Positions 50,144-59,000 are shown, counted from the first letter of the stretch. The stretch is DNA of 64,000 nucleotides from Streptomyces hawaiiensis (GCF_004803895.1 NZ_CP021978.1:4588001-4652000); one strand, 5' to 3'. Notes: a model not told the origin generated them from the letters alone. Translations and numbers: made by a program.

Positions 50144-51322
50144 CTATGGCCGCGACGCCGCCCGGGTCTCCTCGTGGGCGTGCGGGTACTTTGCGGCGCG
50201 GTGCTGGAAGGCGAGCACCTTGGGGTTTTGGACGACGCCGCGGCGGATCTCGATGGCGTGCCGGATCGTGTCGTCGGTGTCCCAGCCGCCGGGGCCCTGG
50301 AGCACGACGGCCAGGTACGGCAGTAGGGCCTCGCTGTTCTCCCAGGTCGCGGAGTTCCACAGGTAGGAGGGGCTGTGGTCCACCCCGTAGTACCTGACCT
50401 GGTCGCCAACGGTGAACATCGGGTCGGTGAAGGTGGTGGGTCGGGCCCAGTCGAAGCCCATGCCCTCGTCGCAGGAGACATCGATGACCAGGGTGCCGGG
50501 GGCCAGTTTGGGCAGGTCCTCGTCTATCAGGAACATCAGCGGCGCGTCGGTGTCCTGCAGCACGCAGTTGACGATGATGTCGTGCCCGGCGATGAACTCG
50601 GCCAGCGGCAGCGGGCCGTCCTCGGTGAGGGCGACACTGCGTCGCGGGTCGGGGGTGTCGTCGGCTTTGTCGTGGTCGAAGTGGACCATCCGCGCGGAGT
50701 GGATGGGGGAGCTGACGGCGGTGACGCCACGCGCGGTGAGCACGTCGACGTCGTGCACGCCCAGGCCGCTGAGCGCGGTCACTGCGCCGCGGGCGGTCGC
50801 GCCGAAGCCGATGACGACGGCGCGCTGCCGCCGCCCGTAGTCGCCGGTCACGCCGGTCAGCTGCATGGCGTGCAGGACCGAGGAGTAGCCGGCCAGCTCG
50901 TTGTTCTTGTGGAAGACGTGCAGGTTGAAGGCGCCGCTGCGGGTCCAGTGGTTCATCGCTTCGAAGGCGATCAAAGTCAGCCGCCGGTCGATGGCGGTCT
51001 GGGTGAGCCTCTCGTCCTGGACGCAGTGCGGCCAGCCCCACAGGATCTGACCCTCGCGCAGTTCCGCCAGGTCTTCGTGGAGTGGTTTGGCCAGCAGGAT
51101 GACATCGCAGTCGGCGATGAGTTCCTCGCGCGTGCGGAAGCCCGCGACGAGCGGGGCGAGCTGGCTGTCTGGGACGCCGAAGTACTCTCCGTAGTTTTCC
51201 TGGAGGTAGATGCGCTTGCGGAGACCGGCGTCGATGCGGTCGAAATGAGCGGGGTGAACGGGCAGACGATGCTCGTTTTCCTTGCGGGTCTGCGACATGA
51301 TTCCGAGCGTGAGTTGCTGCAA
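50144..51322 (-). CDS. Alanine dehydrogenase/PNT-family enzyme, carboxyethylornithine-synthase-like
   Basis: 392 residues. The N-terminal substrate domain is LTLGIMSQTRKENEHRLPVHPAHFDRI with conserved Arg/Lys, and HCVQDERLTQTAIDRRLTLIAFEAMNHW follows. The NAD-binding domain has VVIGFGATARGAVTAL (GxGxxxxG). The later half (LFLIDEDLPKLAPGTLVIDVSCDEGMGFDWARPTTF) fits the N5-(carboxyethyl)ornithine synthase branch. The TTG at 51322, with AAAGGGG upstream, is preferred over the ATG at 51298 because it keeps the first beta strand. Likely a reductive amine/2-oxoacid condensing enzyme. No operon partner. Confidence 0.75.
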   Translation of the reverse strand: MQQLTLGIMSQTRKENEHRLPVHPAHFDRIDAGLRKRIYLQENYGEYFGVPDSQLAPLVAGFRTREELIADCDVILLAKPLHEDLAELREGQILWGWPHCVQDERLTQTAIDRRLTLIAFEAMNHWTRSGAFNLHVFHKNNELAGYSSVLHAMQLTGVTGDYGRRQRAVVIGFGATARGAVTALSGLGVHDVDVLTARGVTAVSSPIHSARMVHFDHDKADDTPDPRRSVALTEDGPLPLAEFIAGHDIIVNCVLQDTDAPLMFLIDEDLPKLAPGTLVIDVSCDEGMGFDWARPTTFTDPMFTVGDQVRYYGVDHSPSYLWNSATWENSEALLPYLAVVLQGPGGWDTDDTIRHAIEIRRGVVQNPKVLAFQHRAAKYPHAHEETRAASRP

Positions 51323-51599
51323 AACACCCCTTTGGTTACTCCCTGTCTAGCACACCGGGGCAAGCCGGCAGCCGGTCGCGACAGGCAGGGCCAGGGGCAG
51401 GCGCACGGGCGGGAGCCGGGTCCGGGCGACATACGCGTGGCCCTGTTCGCTTCCGGACGGCAGCATCCGTCTCTGCGGCGATCGGGTCGCACGGTGCCGG
51501 TCAGCTCTGTCGGTTCCGGCCTCGGTCGACGCTCGCGCGGGCCAGAAGGCGCTACGGACCGACGACAAACAGCAATTCCCGTAAGAACGCGTGCCGGAG

Positions 51600-51780
51600 G
51601 ACGTCCGACACCATGCAGATGAGAAGGCCGATTGGGCTGTCCCGCTGTTCTCCCATCCCGCCAAACCCGCCGGCGAATACGACGTCACCGACATGCGCAA
51701 CCTCGACCCCCGCCGGCAGCCCGACAACTTCGAGAAGAACGTCGAGGCCGTGGGCAAGCTCGGCGACCTGGCTGCGACCT
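51600..51780 (+). pseudogene. Possible aldo/keto reductase fragment
   Basis: The stretch DMRNLDPRRQPDNFEKNVEA then VGKLGDLA resembles the segment before the last helix of aldo/keto reductases, but only ~60 codons remain. At 51781 the sequence GGGTCTGTTTCAGAAG resembles insertion-sequence ends that I have seen, though no transposase accompanies it. Weak call. Confidence 0.3.
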
Positions 51781-51961
51781 AGGGTCTGTTTCAGAAGTGG
51801 ATCAAGCTTGGACGGGCTCGATGGATCTGACCTGCGTTGATGTCCTCCCTATGCGGTTGTCGCGAGGGCCGGATCGCGCCGCTGTTGCAGCGTCTCCCGG
51901 CTGATCTGGAGTGTCCGTTGTGCCGGCCGTACTGGGATCCGGCCCGGAGGAATGGATCCGT

Positions 51962-52003
51962 CAATGTTGGTGACGTATTCTTCTATGTACATCACCAACA
52001 TTG
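51962..52003. promoter_or_regulatory. Palindromic operator of vapBC-2
   Basis: CAATGTTGGTGA (51962-51973) and TCACCAACATTG (51992-52003) are perfect 12-bp inverted arms with an 18-bp spacer, 15 bp upstream of the antitoxin ATG. It is a typical site for VapBC autorepression. Confidence 0.75.
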
Positions 52004-52017
52004 CATGGAGGAGCCTC

Positions 52018-52239
52018 ATGTCTGTGACCCAGATCGACATCGACGACGACGCCCTGGAACGCGCCATGGCTCTGTCCAAGGTCAGGACCAAGAAAGAGGC
52101 AGTGAATCTCGCTCTGCACTTCTACGCCGAGCAGCAGGAGCGTGCGGCGCGCATCAGTCGTCACTTCGAGCGTGCGCGTGAGTGGGGTGCCGTCGAGGAC
52201 GCCGAGCGCCTGCACGAGTCGGAGAAGCGCAGCCGATGA
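52018..52239 (+). CDS. vapB: VapB-type antitoxin
   Basis: 73 residues: MSVTQIDIDDDALERAMALS, then KVRTKKEAVNLALHFYAEQQER. This is the type II VapB (AbrB-unrelated, RHH-like) pattern with the KKEAVNxAL helix. GGAGGAG precedes the ATG. The stop overlaps the toxin ATG (ATGA). The perfect operator upstream supports autoregulation. Confidence 0.85.
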   Translation: MSVTQIDIDDDALERAMALSKVRTKKEAVNLALHFYAEQQERAARISRHFERAREWGAVEDAERLHESEKRSR

Positions 52240-52646
52240 TCTACTTGCTCGACACGTCCGGCCTGGTGCGGCTGCTGCGCGATCCGAAACTGCAATCGGC
52301 CTGGTACGACGCGATCGACGCAGGGGCCGTCGCATCCTGCTACGCACAGCGCGCCGAGTTCCTGTACAGCGCCCGAAACGGTCGCGAGTACGACGAGATC
52401 GCGGAGATGTTCACCGACCTCTACCCCGACGCAGCGGTGCCAAAGAATGCAGGGCGGTGGATCAGCGCGGTGCAACACCGTATGGCCCAGGCTGGGGAGC
52501 ACCGCAGCGCTTCGGCGGTGGACCTCATCATCGCCGCGACAGCGGCCCACCACGGCTTGGCCGTCCTCCACGACGATGCCGACTACCGCGCTGTTGCCCG
52601 GCATGCATCCGACCTGACCGAGCACAACATCCACGACGTCGCCTGA
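52236..52646 (+). CDS. vapC: VapC-type PIN-domain toxin
   Basis: 136 residues. The PIN signature is MIYLLDTSGLVRLLRD (Asp6), Glu in CYAQRAEFLYSARN, Asp in SASAVDLIIAATAAHHG, and a final acidic HDDADYRAVA. It resembles mycobacterial VapCs. ATGA overlap with vapB. It is sequence-distinct from the VapC at 44447, so the two modules were acquired independently. Confidence 0.88.
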   Translation: MIYLLDTSGLVRLLRDPKLQSAWYDAIDAGAVASCYAQRAEFLYSARNGREYDEIAEMFTDLYPDAAVPKNAGRWISAVQHRMAQAGEHRSASAVDLIIAATAAHHGLAVLHDDADYRAVARHASDLTEHNIHDVA

Positions 52647-52774
52647 AGCGCTCTTGTCGCCCGACAGGTTGTGGGCGGAGGGCGTTCTGCGAACACGCGG
52701 CCCTTGTTCGGTTTGGGGACATGTGAGCTGAGAGGGGCGCTGATCGCTTGTTGCCCTGGGGCCTTTCAGCATGC

Positions 52775-53275
52775 TCAAGGCGATGGACGAGCCACTCTCA
52801 GGATTGGGTTCCAGGCGAACCAGTCGAGAACCTCGGCGCCCAGTTCCCAGGGGGCGTTCAGCAGCGCCTTTTCTGTCGTCTCCAGGTCTGAGGCGGCCGC
52901 GTCCGGCGCCGGGCCGATGCGCTCCATCAGATCGCCGCGCTTACGGAAGAACTCCTCGTCCTCGCCTCGCAGGCGACCCATCGCCGCCTTCACGCAGACA
53001 GGCCATCTCGGCATGCCGAAGTGGTCGTCACGGGTACCGAGTTGAGAAGCCGCCACGAAGACGAGGAAGTCGTCACGGGACAGCTGTTCCTCAAAGTGCA
53101 TCAGGGTGTCGACGCGTCTCTTGACATGCTTCTTGATCTCCCCCAGGAACCCCCGACCGAAGTCCGTCAACGTCCCGTCGCAGCCCGGCCAGGCCGCCTC
53201 GCGATCCAGGATCACGTCCTCGAGGTCCAGAAGACGGCCAGCCGCCGAGGACGTCGGTGAACCAGTGCACCCCAT
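52775..53275 (-). CDS. Hypothetical protein
   Basis: 166 residues, acidic and helical, with TLTDFGRGFLGEIKKHVKRR, DTLMHFEEQLSRDDFLVFVAASQLG and ALLNAPWELGAEVLDWFAWNP. The N-terminus (GCTGSPTSSAAGRLL) looks improvised and the gene may be 5'-truncated by the adjoining scarred region. No family recognised. Confidence 0.4.
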   Translation of the reverse strand: MGCTGSPTSSAAGRLLDLEDVILDREAAWPGCDGTLTDFGRGFLGEIKKHVKRRVDTLMHFEEQLSRDDFLVFVAASQLGTRDDHFGMPRWPVCVKAAMGRLRGEDEEFFRKRGDLMERIGPAPDAAASDLETTEKALLNAPWELGAEVLDWFAWNPILRVARPSP

Positions 53276-53404
53276 CGCCGTCGGCGACCGTCACCTGACC
53301 GCGCGTGCGATCGCCCGCGCCGCCCTCGCCACCCACGCCTCACACTCCACCCGCCCGGGCTTCGCCTCCGCCGCGACCACCGGCCCCGCCTTCCCCTGCG
53401 CCCG
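53276..53404. other. Scarred intergenic stretch
   Basis: No gene is supported. Both strands give Pro/Ala/Arg-rich frames only. It adjoins two gene fragments. Confidence 0.3.
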
Positions 53405-53590
53405 ATGGCGAACAAGGTGCCCGAAGTGAGGGCCTTCTTCTGGGTCATCAAGGTGCTGACCACCGGCATGGGAGAGACGGCGTCCGACCTCCTGGCCCGT
53501 GTAATGGGCCCGATGCCGGCGGTCCGCCATCCTGGTCTTCGTCGCCTACCTGGCCGTATCGCAGCGCGACAGGCGTGGCCGCGCCGCAGC
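53405..53590 (+). pseudogene. N-terminal stub of a COG4705-like membrane protein
   Basis: It begins with the family's usual start MANKVPEVRAFFWVIKVLTT then GMGETASDLLARVMGP. The expected next segment appears in another frame (ILVFVAYLAVSQRD), and then homology ends. Frameshifted and truncated. Confidence 0.5.
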
Positions 53591-53856
53591 CTGACCGGGT
53601 ACGACGCCGTGGAGGCGAGCAGGGCTCGCAGCCGGTCGATGGCGAAGCCCGGATGCAGACCAGCTCCTGGCCGTGGTGTGACGAGGTCAGCCGCAAGGCC
53701 ACGGAGGATGGTGCTCAGACGGACTGTCAGGGAGCCGATCCACAACAGAAGCCCAGCGCCGGGGCAACGAGGATGGGCTGGATCCCGGGGGGAGGTGTCG
53801 CCGTTCCAGTGGACGAGCCATCGGGCAGGCACGCACCGGCTCACCGCCGACGGGCA

Positions 53857-54072
53857 ATGCGGGACTGTCCTGAAGTCGACGCGTTCTCCTTCTGGGACGG
53901 GGAGATTCCGTTCGTCCTGCTGAGCACCGAGAAGACCGCGGAGCGGGGACGCTTCGACGCCGCCCACGAACTCGGACACCTCGTCCTGCACGGTGAGGAG
54001 CAGATGCCACACGGCCCACAGGCCGAGGCGGAAGCGCACAGGTTCGCTGCCGCAGGCGCCCTCGCTGAATGA
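53857..54072 (+). pseudogene. ImmA/IrrE-type metallopeptidase fragment
   Basis: The 71-codon frame encodes EVDAFSFWDGEIPFVLLSTE, then RFDAAHELGHLVLHGEEQ with the zinc-binding HELGH motif, and ends prematurely at RFAAAGALAE. The N-terminal HTH and the rest of the peptidase domain are missing. ImmA proteins often control integrative elements, which suits this region. Confidence 0.6.
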
Positions 54073-54211
54073 CCCGGTCCGCCTACGGTCCCGACATTCC
54101 GGTGCCGCTGGCAGTGCACAACCCGGGCGGTGCAGCAGTGACAGGTGTGCAAATGTGCGCCATGTCATAATGCGTTCATATTTCTAATTAAAAGGAACAT
54201 ATGGACATGTC
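54073..54211. promoter_or_regulatory. AT-rich promoter region of the solute-binding protein
   Basis: The stretch 54150-54205 is unusually A/T-rich for this window (ATTTCTAATTAAAAGGAAC). It includes a CATAAT -10-like hexamer at 54166-54171 and a repeated CATGTCAT word (54161 and 54206), which could be an operator. Confidence 0.45.
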
Positions 54212-55447
54212 ATGACGAGGTCGCGCATCGCAGTGAGAGCAGCCGTCGCCCTGGCGCTGGCCGGGGCGCTGGTCATGGCGTGCGGCGGCGACGGTGGCGG
54301 CTCGAAGACGTTGACCTGGTCGATGTGGGCCAGCGGCGGTGAGGAACAGCAGGTCTGGCATGAACTCGCGGACCGTGTGTCCCGCGAAGATCCGCAGCTC
54401 ACGATCAAGCTTGAGACCTCGTCCTTCGATGACTACTTCGCCAAGCTGGGCACCCGTTTCAGCAGCGGCGATGCGCCCTGCATCGTCTCGATGCAGTCGC
54501 TCCGCACCACGGGCTACACCCAGGGCATGCTGCCGCTCGACGATCTGATCGCCAAGAGCAAGTTCGATGTGACGGACTTCGACAAGTCCGTCATGGAGGG
54601 GCTGAGTGCCGACGGGAAGCAGTACGCGCTGCCGTACGACGTCGGCCCGGTGATCCTCACGTACAACAGGGACACGTTCCGGAACGCGGGGGTGCCGGAG
54701 CCCGAGCCGGGATGGACTCTGGCCGAGTTCGAGTCGGTCGCCCGTAAGCTGACCGGGGAGCGGAGGTACGGGTTCGTCGCGTCGCCTCAGGATGTGTGGA
54801 TGTTTCCCATGGTGCTGACCAAGACCGGGGCGCAGCCGGCCGACGTGGCGGGCAAACTGCGACTGACCACCCCCGCCATGACCAACGGCGTGCAGTGGTA
54901 CGCCGACCTGGCGGCCAGGAAGAAGGTCGCCCCCCGCGTGCCCGAGGCCGATCCCCTGTTCGCCGAGAGGGAGTTCCTCAGCGGCAACGTGGCCATGGGC
55001 GCCAGCGGTCCGTGGGCGTTGCTGAACCTGAAGAACCAGGCCGGCTTCCAGGTGGGCCTGACCACGATTCCCGCCGGCCCGGACGGCAGCAGGACGTACT
55101 CCGCCGGTTCCGGGTTCGGTATCTCCAAGTCCTGCCCGGACCCGGAACGGGCTTTCAAGGCGATCACGCTGATGACCGCCAAGAAGCAACTGGAGTGGCT
55201 CGGCGGGGTGGGACGTGCCTATCCGTCACGTGAGTCGGCACAGCACGCGTGGTACGAGAACGCCCGCCTCGCCGGTGCCCGAGAGGTCCTCGAAGCCGCC
55301 AACGCCACGGCGATTCCGCTGCGTACGACGAAGCACTGGGAGCGGGTCAACCAACTGCTCAACCAGCATGGGGTCAGCATCTTCAACGGGGCGAGCTCCG
55401 CGAAAGAGGTTTTGGAGCAGGTGCAAAGACAGGCCGGGCAGGATTGA
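54212..55447 (+). CDS. Sugar-type ABC transporter solute-binding lipoprotein
   Basis: 411 residues. The lipoprotein signal ends in LVMAC (Cys24). The mature protein has the family-1 extracellular solute-binding fold: TLTWSMWASGGEEQQVWHEL, VGPVILTYNRDTFRNAGV, GWTLAEFESVARKL, FLSGNVAMGASGPWALLN. It captures an oligosaccharide-like ligand for import. No permease or ATPase genes follow, so it is either an orphan sharing transporters or what is left of a deleted operon. Confidence 0.85.
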   Translation: MTRSRIAVRAAVALALAGALVMACGGDGGGSKTLTWSMWASGGEEQQVWHELADRVSREDPQLTIKLETSSFDDYFAKLGTRFSSGDAPCIVSMQSLRTTGYTQGMLPLDDLIAKSKFDVTDFDKSVMEGLSADGKQYALPYDVGPVILTYNRDTFRNAGVPEPEPGWTLAEFESVARKLTGERRYGFVASPQDVWMFPMVLTKTGAQPADVAGKLRLTTPAMTNGVQWYADLAARKKVAPRVPEADPLFAEREFLSGNVAMGASGPWALLNLKNQAGFQVGLTTIPAGPDGSRTYSAGSGFGISKSCPDPERAFKAITLMTAKKQLEWLGGVGRAYPSRESAQHAWYENARLAGAREVLEAANATAIPLRTTKHWERVNQLLNQHGVSIFNGASSAKEVLEQVQRQAGQD

Positions 55448-55649
55448 TCGGTGCGTGAGTGAGCTGAGGGGCGAGCAGACGGAATGGCGGAAGGGGGCTC
55501 GGCCGCAGGATGGTCCGGAGCCCGGATCCGGGAGGGTTACGACGGCAATGACGGCGGCGATGAGGCCCCATGAGGAACTCTCCACCCGGCCGTGAACGGA
55601 CAGACGGGCGTCAGGCCGGCGGGAGTCGAACGTGGCTCCGCCGGGTGTG
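55448..55649. other. Non-coding interval between convergent genes
   Basis: About 200 bp between the solute-binding protein and the vdcD-type gene. No gene or obvious terminator hairpin seen. Confidence 0.35.
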
Positions 55650-55889
55650 TCAGGGCTGCCGCAGGGGCGGAACGGTGGGTACCTCGATCGCGTTCTCGAT
55701 GTCCGCCGGGGTCATCCGGAACTCCTCCGGATAGGCCTCACGCGTGGTGCGGCGGACAGGCTCGGTGGTGCGCCAGGTGTACAGGCACCGCTCGCACTGG
55801 CGGACCAGCCACACCCCCGCCACCGGGGAGGCGGCGAGTGTCCGGACGGCATCGAAGGCGCAGCGAGGGCACGCGGCATGGGTGGTCAT
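55650..55889 (-). CDS. vdcD: Non-oxidative hydroxyarylic acid decarboxylase subunit D
   Basis: 79 residues: MTTHAACPRCAFDAVRTLAA, then VRQCERCLYTWRTTEP with two CxxC pairs forming a zinc-ribbon, and a tail with EEFRMTPADIENAI. It matches the small VdcD/BsdD subunit of vanillate/4-hydroxybenzoate decarboxylases. It lies 37 bp after the UbiD-type gene. Required for full activity in known systems; its exact role is unsettled. Confidence 0.8.
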   Translation of the reverse strand: MTTHAACPRCAFDAVRTLAASPVAGVWLVRQCERCLYTWRTTEPVRRTTREAYPEEFRMTPADIENAIEVPTVPPLRQP

Positions 55890-55926
55890 GAGGAGAACTC
55901 CTTGAGGGGGCCAGGGGAGAGTCGGG

Positions 55927-57360
55927 TCACCGGGCGGAGGCGGCAGTGCGCAGCTGCTGGAGCCTGGCCGCCCACTCCCGGGTTTCCGGCAGGTCCTTGG
56001 CGGGAGTCGAGAAGTTGCCGCGCACGTCGGGAGCGACCGGCGTCGTCGCATCGATGATCATCTTGCTGGTGATACCGGCGGGCTGGGCCGCGGGCGCGAG
56101 CTCGACGACGGAGAGGTTGGGCACGACGACGACGTCCTCCCGGGGGTCGACCTTCGCGGACATCGCCCACATCACCTGCGGGAGATCGAAGGGATCCACG
56201 TCCTCGTCGACGACGATCACCTGACTGACGTAGCCCAGACCGTGCCGCGTGGTCATGGCGCGCATGCCGACGGCCTTGGCGAAGCCGCCGAATCGCTTCG
56301 CCGTGGAGATGATCACCAGCATGCCGTGCGTGTACATCGCGTTCACTGCCTGCACCTCGGGAAACTCCGCACGCAACTGCTTGAGCAGCGGGACACAGGT
56401 GTTGGGTCCCACCAGGTAGTCGACCTCGGTCCACGGCTTGCCCAGGTACAGGGACTCGAACACCGGGTTCGTGCGGTACGAGAGGCGGTCGACGCGGATG
56501 ACGGGCATCCGTCGGCCCCCGGAGTAGTGGCCGGTGAACTCACCGAAGGGCCCCTCGATCTGCCGCTTCCGCGACTCGATCACCCCTTCGATGACGACCT
56601 CGCTGCCCCACGGCACGTCGAAGCCGGTCAGAGGGGACGTGGCGATGGGCGCGGGTGCTCCGCGCAGGGCCCCGGCCATCTCGTACTCGCTCTGGTCGTA
56701 CGCCATGGGCATGCCGGACACGATCGCCATCACGGGGTCGTTGCCCAGGGTGATGGCGACGGGCAGGTCCTCGCCCTTCTCCTCGGCCTTGTGCAGGTGC
56801 AGAGCGACGTCGTGCACGGGGACCGGCTGGAACGCGAGCCGGTCGGGGCCGATGACCTGGATGCGGTACGTGCCCACGTTCTGCTTCCCGAAGTCGTCGG
56901 GCGCCTCCGGATCCCGGGAGACGACCGCGGCCTTGTCGAGGTAGAAGCCGCCGTCGCCGTCGTTGAGACGGAACAGGGGCAGCACGGAGAACAGGTCGAC
57001 GTCCCCGCCCGCCTGGGTGTTCTCGCGCCAGGGGGCGTCCTCGCGGCGCTCGGGCGCGATGGGAAAGTCGTCCCAGCGCGAGGCGAAGATCTCCACCTGC
57101 TCCTTGACCGGGGTGTGCTTGGGCAGCCCCAGGGCCAGGGCGTGGTTGGTCCAGGAGCCGTGCACGTTCAGCGCGATACGGGCGTCCGTGAAGCCCTTGA
57201 CGTTGTCGAAGTACAGGGCGGGCGCACCCTCGCCGATCCGGCCGGCGGCGTTCGCGGCGGCGGCCAGATCGGGCTCGGGGAGCACCTCGTCGGAGACACG
57301 CAGCAGTTGACCCTCCGCGTCGAGAGCGGCGAGGAAGCTGCGCAGATCGTCGTATGCCAT
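55927..57360 (-). CDS. vdcC: UbiD-family decarboxylase, VdcC/BsdC type
   Basis: 477 residues, full length. UbiD features include YDDLRSFLAALDAEGQLLRV at the start, the metal/prenyl-FMN region with LGNDPVMAIVSGMPMAYDQSEYEMAG, and the conserved acidic motif in GPFGEFTGHYSGGRRMPVIRV (the E-x-x-E-F-x-G-x-x-G core). It reversibly decarboxylates 4-hydroxybenzoate/vanillate-like acids with prenylated FMN from the UbiX partner. It lies between vdcB and vdcD on the minus strand. Confidence 0.88.
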   Translation of the reverse strand: MAYDDLRSFLAALDAEGQLLRVSDEVLPEPDLAAAANAAGRIGEGAPALYFDNVKGFTDARIALNVHGSWTNHALALGLPKHTPVKEQVEIFASRWDDFPIAPERREDAPWRENTQAGGDVDLFSVLPLFRLNDGDGGFYLDKAAVVSRDPEAPDDFGKQNVGTYRIQVIGPDRLAFQPVPVHDVALHLHKAEEKGEDLPVAITLGNDPVMAIVSGMPMAYDQSEYEMAGALRGAPAPIATSPLTGFDVPWGSEVVIEGVIESRKRQIEGPFGEFTGHYSGGRRMPVIRVDRLSYRTNPVFESLYLGKPWTEVDYLVGPNTCVPLLKQLRAEFPEVQAVNAMYTHGMLVIISTAKRFGGFAKAVGMRAMTTRHGLGYVSQVIVVDEDVDPFDLPQVMWAMSAKVDPREDVVVVPNLSVVELAPAAQPAGITSKMIIDATTPVAPDVRGNFSTPAKDLPETREWAARLQQLRTAASAR

Positions 57361-57405
57361 GAGGGATGTCCTTTGTACGGGGTGTGGGCCGCATGCTGGT
57401 GGCGG

Positions 57406-58002
57406 TCAGGCTGCGGGCCGCCCGGCATCGGCACGGGCCGTGCGCATGCCCTCCCAGCGCCTGGCCGCCGGCGCGGGCAGGTCGAACTGGTCGAGGACGC
57501 GGGCGGTGATGTGGTCGACGATGTCGTCGACGGAGGCCGGATGGTTGTAGAAGGCCGGCATGGGCGGCACCATCCGCACCCCCATACGGCTCAGGGCGAG
57601 CATGTTCTCCAGGTGGATTTCGCTCAGCGGCGTCTCACGAGGAACGAGGACCAGCCCGCGACGCTCCTTGAGGACCACGTCGGCCGCACGGGCCACCAAG
57701 CCCTCCGCGTACCCGGCGCGGATCCCGGCCAGCGTCTTCATCGAGCAGGGCGCGATCACCATGCCGTCCGTCCGGAACGAACCCGAGGAGATGGTGGCGC
57801 CCTGGTCGTCGGGCTTGTGCGTGACGTCGGCCAGCGCGCTCACGTCCGCGACCGACAGACCCGTCTCCAGTTCGAGGGTGCTGCGCGCCCACCGGGAGAG
57901 AACCAGATGGGTCTCCACGTCCTCGAGCCCGCGCAGGTGCTCCAGGAGCCGCACCCCGAAAATCGCCCCGGTCGCTCCGGTCATGCCGACGATCAGCCGC
58001 AC
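57406..58002 (-). CDS. vdcB: UbiX-family flavin prenyltransferase, VdcB/BsdB type
   Basis: 198 residues from the GTG at 58002, which has AGGAGG upstream. The N-terminus reads VRLIVGMTGATGAIFGVRLL with the FMN-binding Gly-rich loop. TISSGSFRTDGMVIAPCSMKTLAGIRAGYAEGL and VLVPRETPLSEIHLENMLALSRMG are the UbiX signatures. It makes prenyl-FMN for the UbiD subunit. First gene of vdcBCD; divergent from an AraC regulator. Confidence 0.88.
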   Translation of the reverse strand: MRLIVGMTGATGAIFGVRLLEHLRGLEDVETHLVLSRWARSTLELETGLSVADVSALADVTHKPDDQGATISSGSFRTDGMVIAPCSMKTLAGIRAGYAEGLVARAADVVLKERRGLVLVPRETPLSEIHLENMLALSRMGVRMVPPMPAFYNHPASVDDIVDHITARVLDQFDLPAPAARRWEGMRTARADAGRPAA

Positions 58003-58107
58003 CGTTCCCCTCCTCAAGCCATGTGAGCTGCGCCTTTCGGGACCGGCGCCGCTCTTTCGAACCTAGGTGGTCCATCAGGGCGAGCCTGGGTACGCTCTGG
58101 ACTCACG

Positions 58108-58995
58108 ATGGGGAAAAACGGACACCTTGCTGTCAGGGATCTCCCGTACACGGCGGCGGTCGGAGCACCAGCGGGCGTCGAGGTGGGGGAGCTCGGCGGG
58201 CTCTTCGCGCGCGCCCGGCGCCATGGCAACGATCCCCACGCCTTCCTGCGCCCGGCCTTCCACCAGCTGATCGCCGTACGCGAACGGTCCCTGCATCTGA
58301 CGGTGGACTTCGTCGAGCACGAACTGCCGCCCGGCGCCTGGCTGTGGATCCGCCCCGGACAGGTGCAGCGGTTCGGGAGGGACCTGTCGGCCGCGGACGG
58401 CACGATCGTGGTCTTCCAGCCGGGGTTCCTGCCGCCCTCGACCCTCGCGGCAGCCGACCTGGGCCCCCCTTACCGGCAGGCGCCGGTGCAGCCCTCGGGC
58501 CAGGACGCGCGGGCGCTGCGCCTGGGGCTGGACCACTTGGCTTTCGAGTTCGCCGCGATGTCCTCGATGCCGCTGGCCCCCCACGTCGAGGTGCTCCGGC
58601 ATCTGGTGTCCGTACTGATCCTGCGCCTGGCCAAGGTGACGGGCGGCTCGACCGCACAAGGCCCGGCGGCCGAGGTGTTCCGGCGCCTGTTCGAAGCGGT
58701 GGAACGCGACCACATGGTGACGCGTCGGGTCGAGGACTACGCGGCCGCGCTGGGTTACAGTCCGCGCACCCTGTCCCGCGCCACCCTGGCGGCCACCGGG
58801 ATGAGTGCGAAGAAGTACATCGACGAACGCGTCCTGCTGGAAGCCAAGCGCCTCCTGCTGCACAGCGATCTCGCAGCGAAGAACGTGGCGGCGGAGCTCG
58901 GCTTCGCCGATCCGAGCGACTTCACCAAGTTCTTCCGGCTGCGCACGGGGACGACGCCCGGAGAGTTCCGGATGCAGGCACCCGACAGTGCCTGA
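58108..58995 (+). CDS. AraC-family regulator of the decarboxylase operon
   Basis: 295 residues. The N-terminal cupin domain reads LHLTVDFVEHELPPGAWLWIRPGQVQRFG. The C-terminal double HTH reads TRRVEDYAAALGYSPRTLSRATLAATGMSAKKYIDERVLLEAKRLLLHSDLAAKNVAAELGFADPSDFTKFFR. The ATG at 58108 lies 11 bp after a TACGCT -10-like element, so the mRNA may be leaderless. Divergent from vdcBCD and most likely its activator in response to an aromatic acid. Confidence 0.85.
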   Translation: MGKNGHLAVRDLPYTAAVGAPAGVEVGELGGLFARARRHGNDPHAFLRPAFHQLIAVRERSLHLTVDFVEHELPPGAWLWIRPGQVQRFGRDLSAADGTIVVFQPGFLPPSTLAAADLGPPYRQAPVQPSGQDARALRLGLDHLAFEFAAMSSMPLAPHVEVLRHLVSVLILRLAKVTGGSTAQGPAAEVFRRLFEAVERDHMVTRRVEDYAAALGYSPRTLSRATLAATGMSAKKYIDERVLLEAKRLLLHSDLAAKNVAAELGFADPSDFTKFFRLRTGTTPGEFRMQAPDSA

Positions 58996-59000
58996 CGGTC

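Noticed and set aside
51781..51955. Insertion-sequence end or small Cys-rich protein after the aldo/keto reductase-like fragment
   Set aside because: The GGGTCTGTTTCAGAAG start is suggestive, but no matching inverted end, target duplication or transposase remnant could be found nearby.
56242..58026. 594-codon plus-strand frame across vdcC/vdcB
   Set aside because: Antisense to conserved UbiD and UbiX genes; Val/His/Asp/Gly-rich without motifs.
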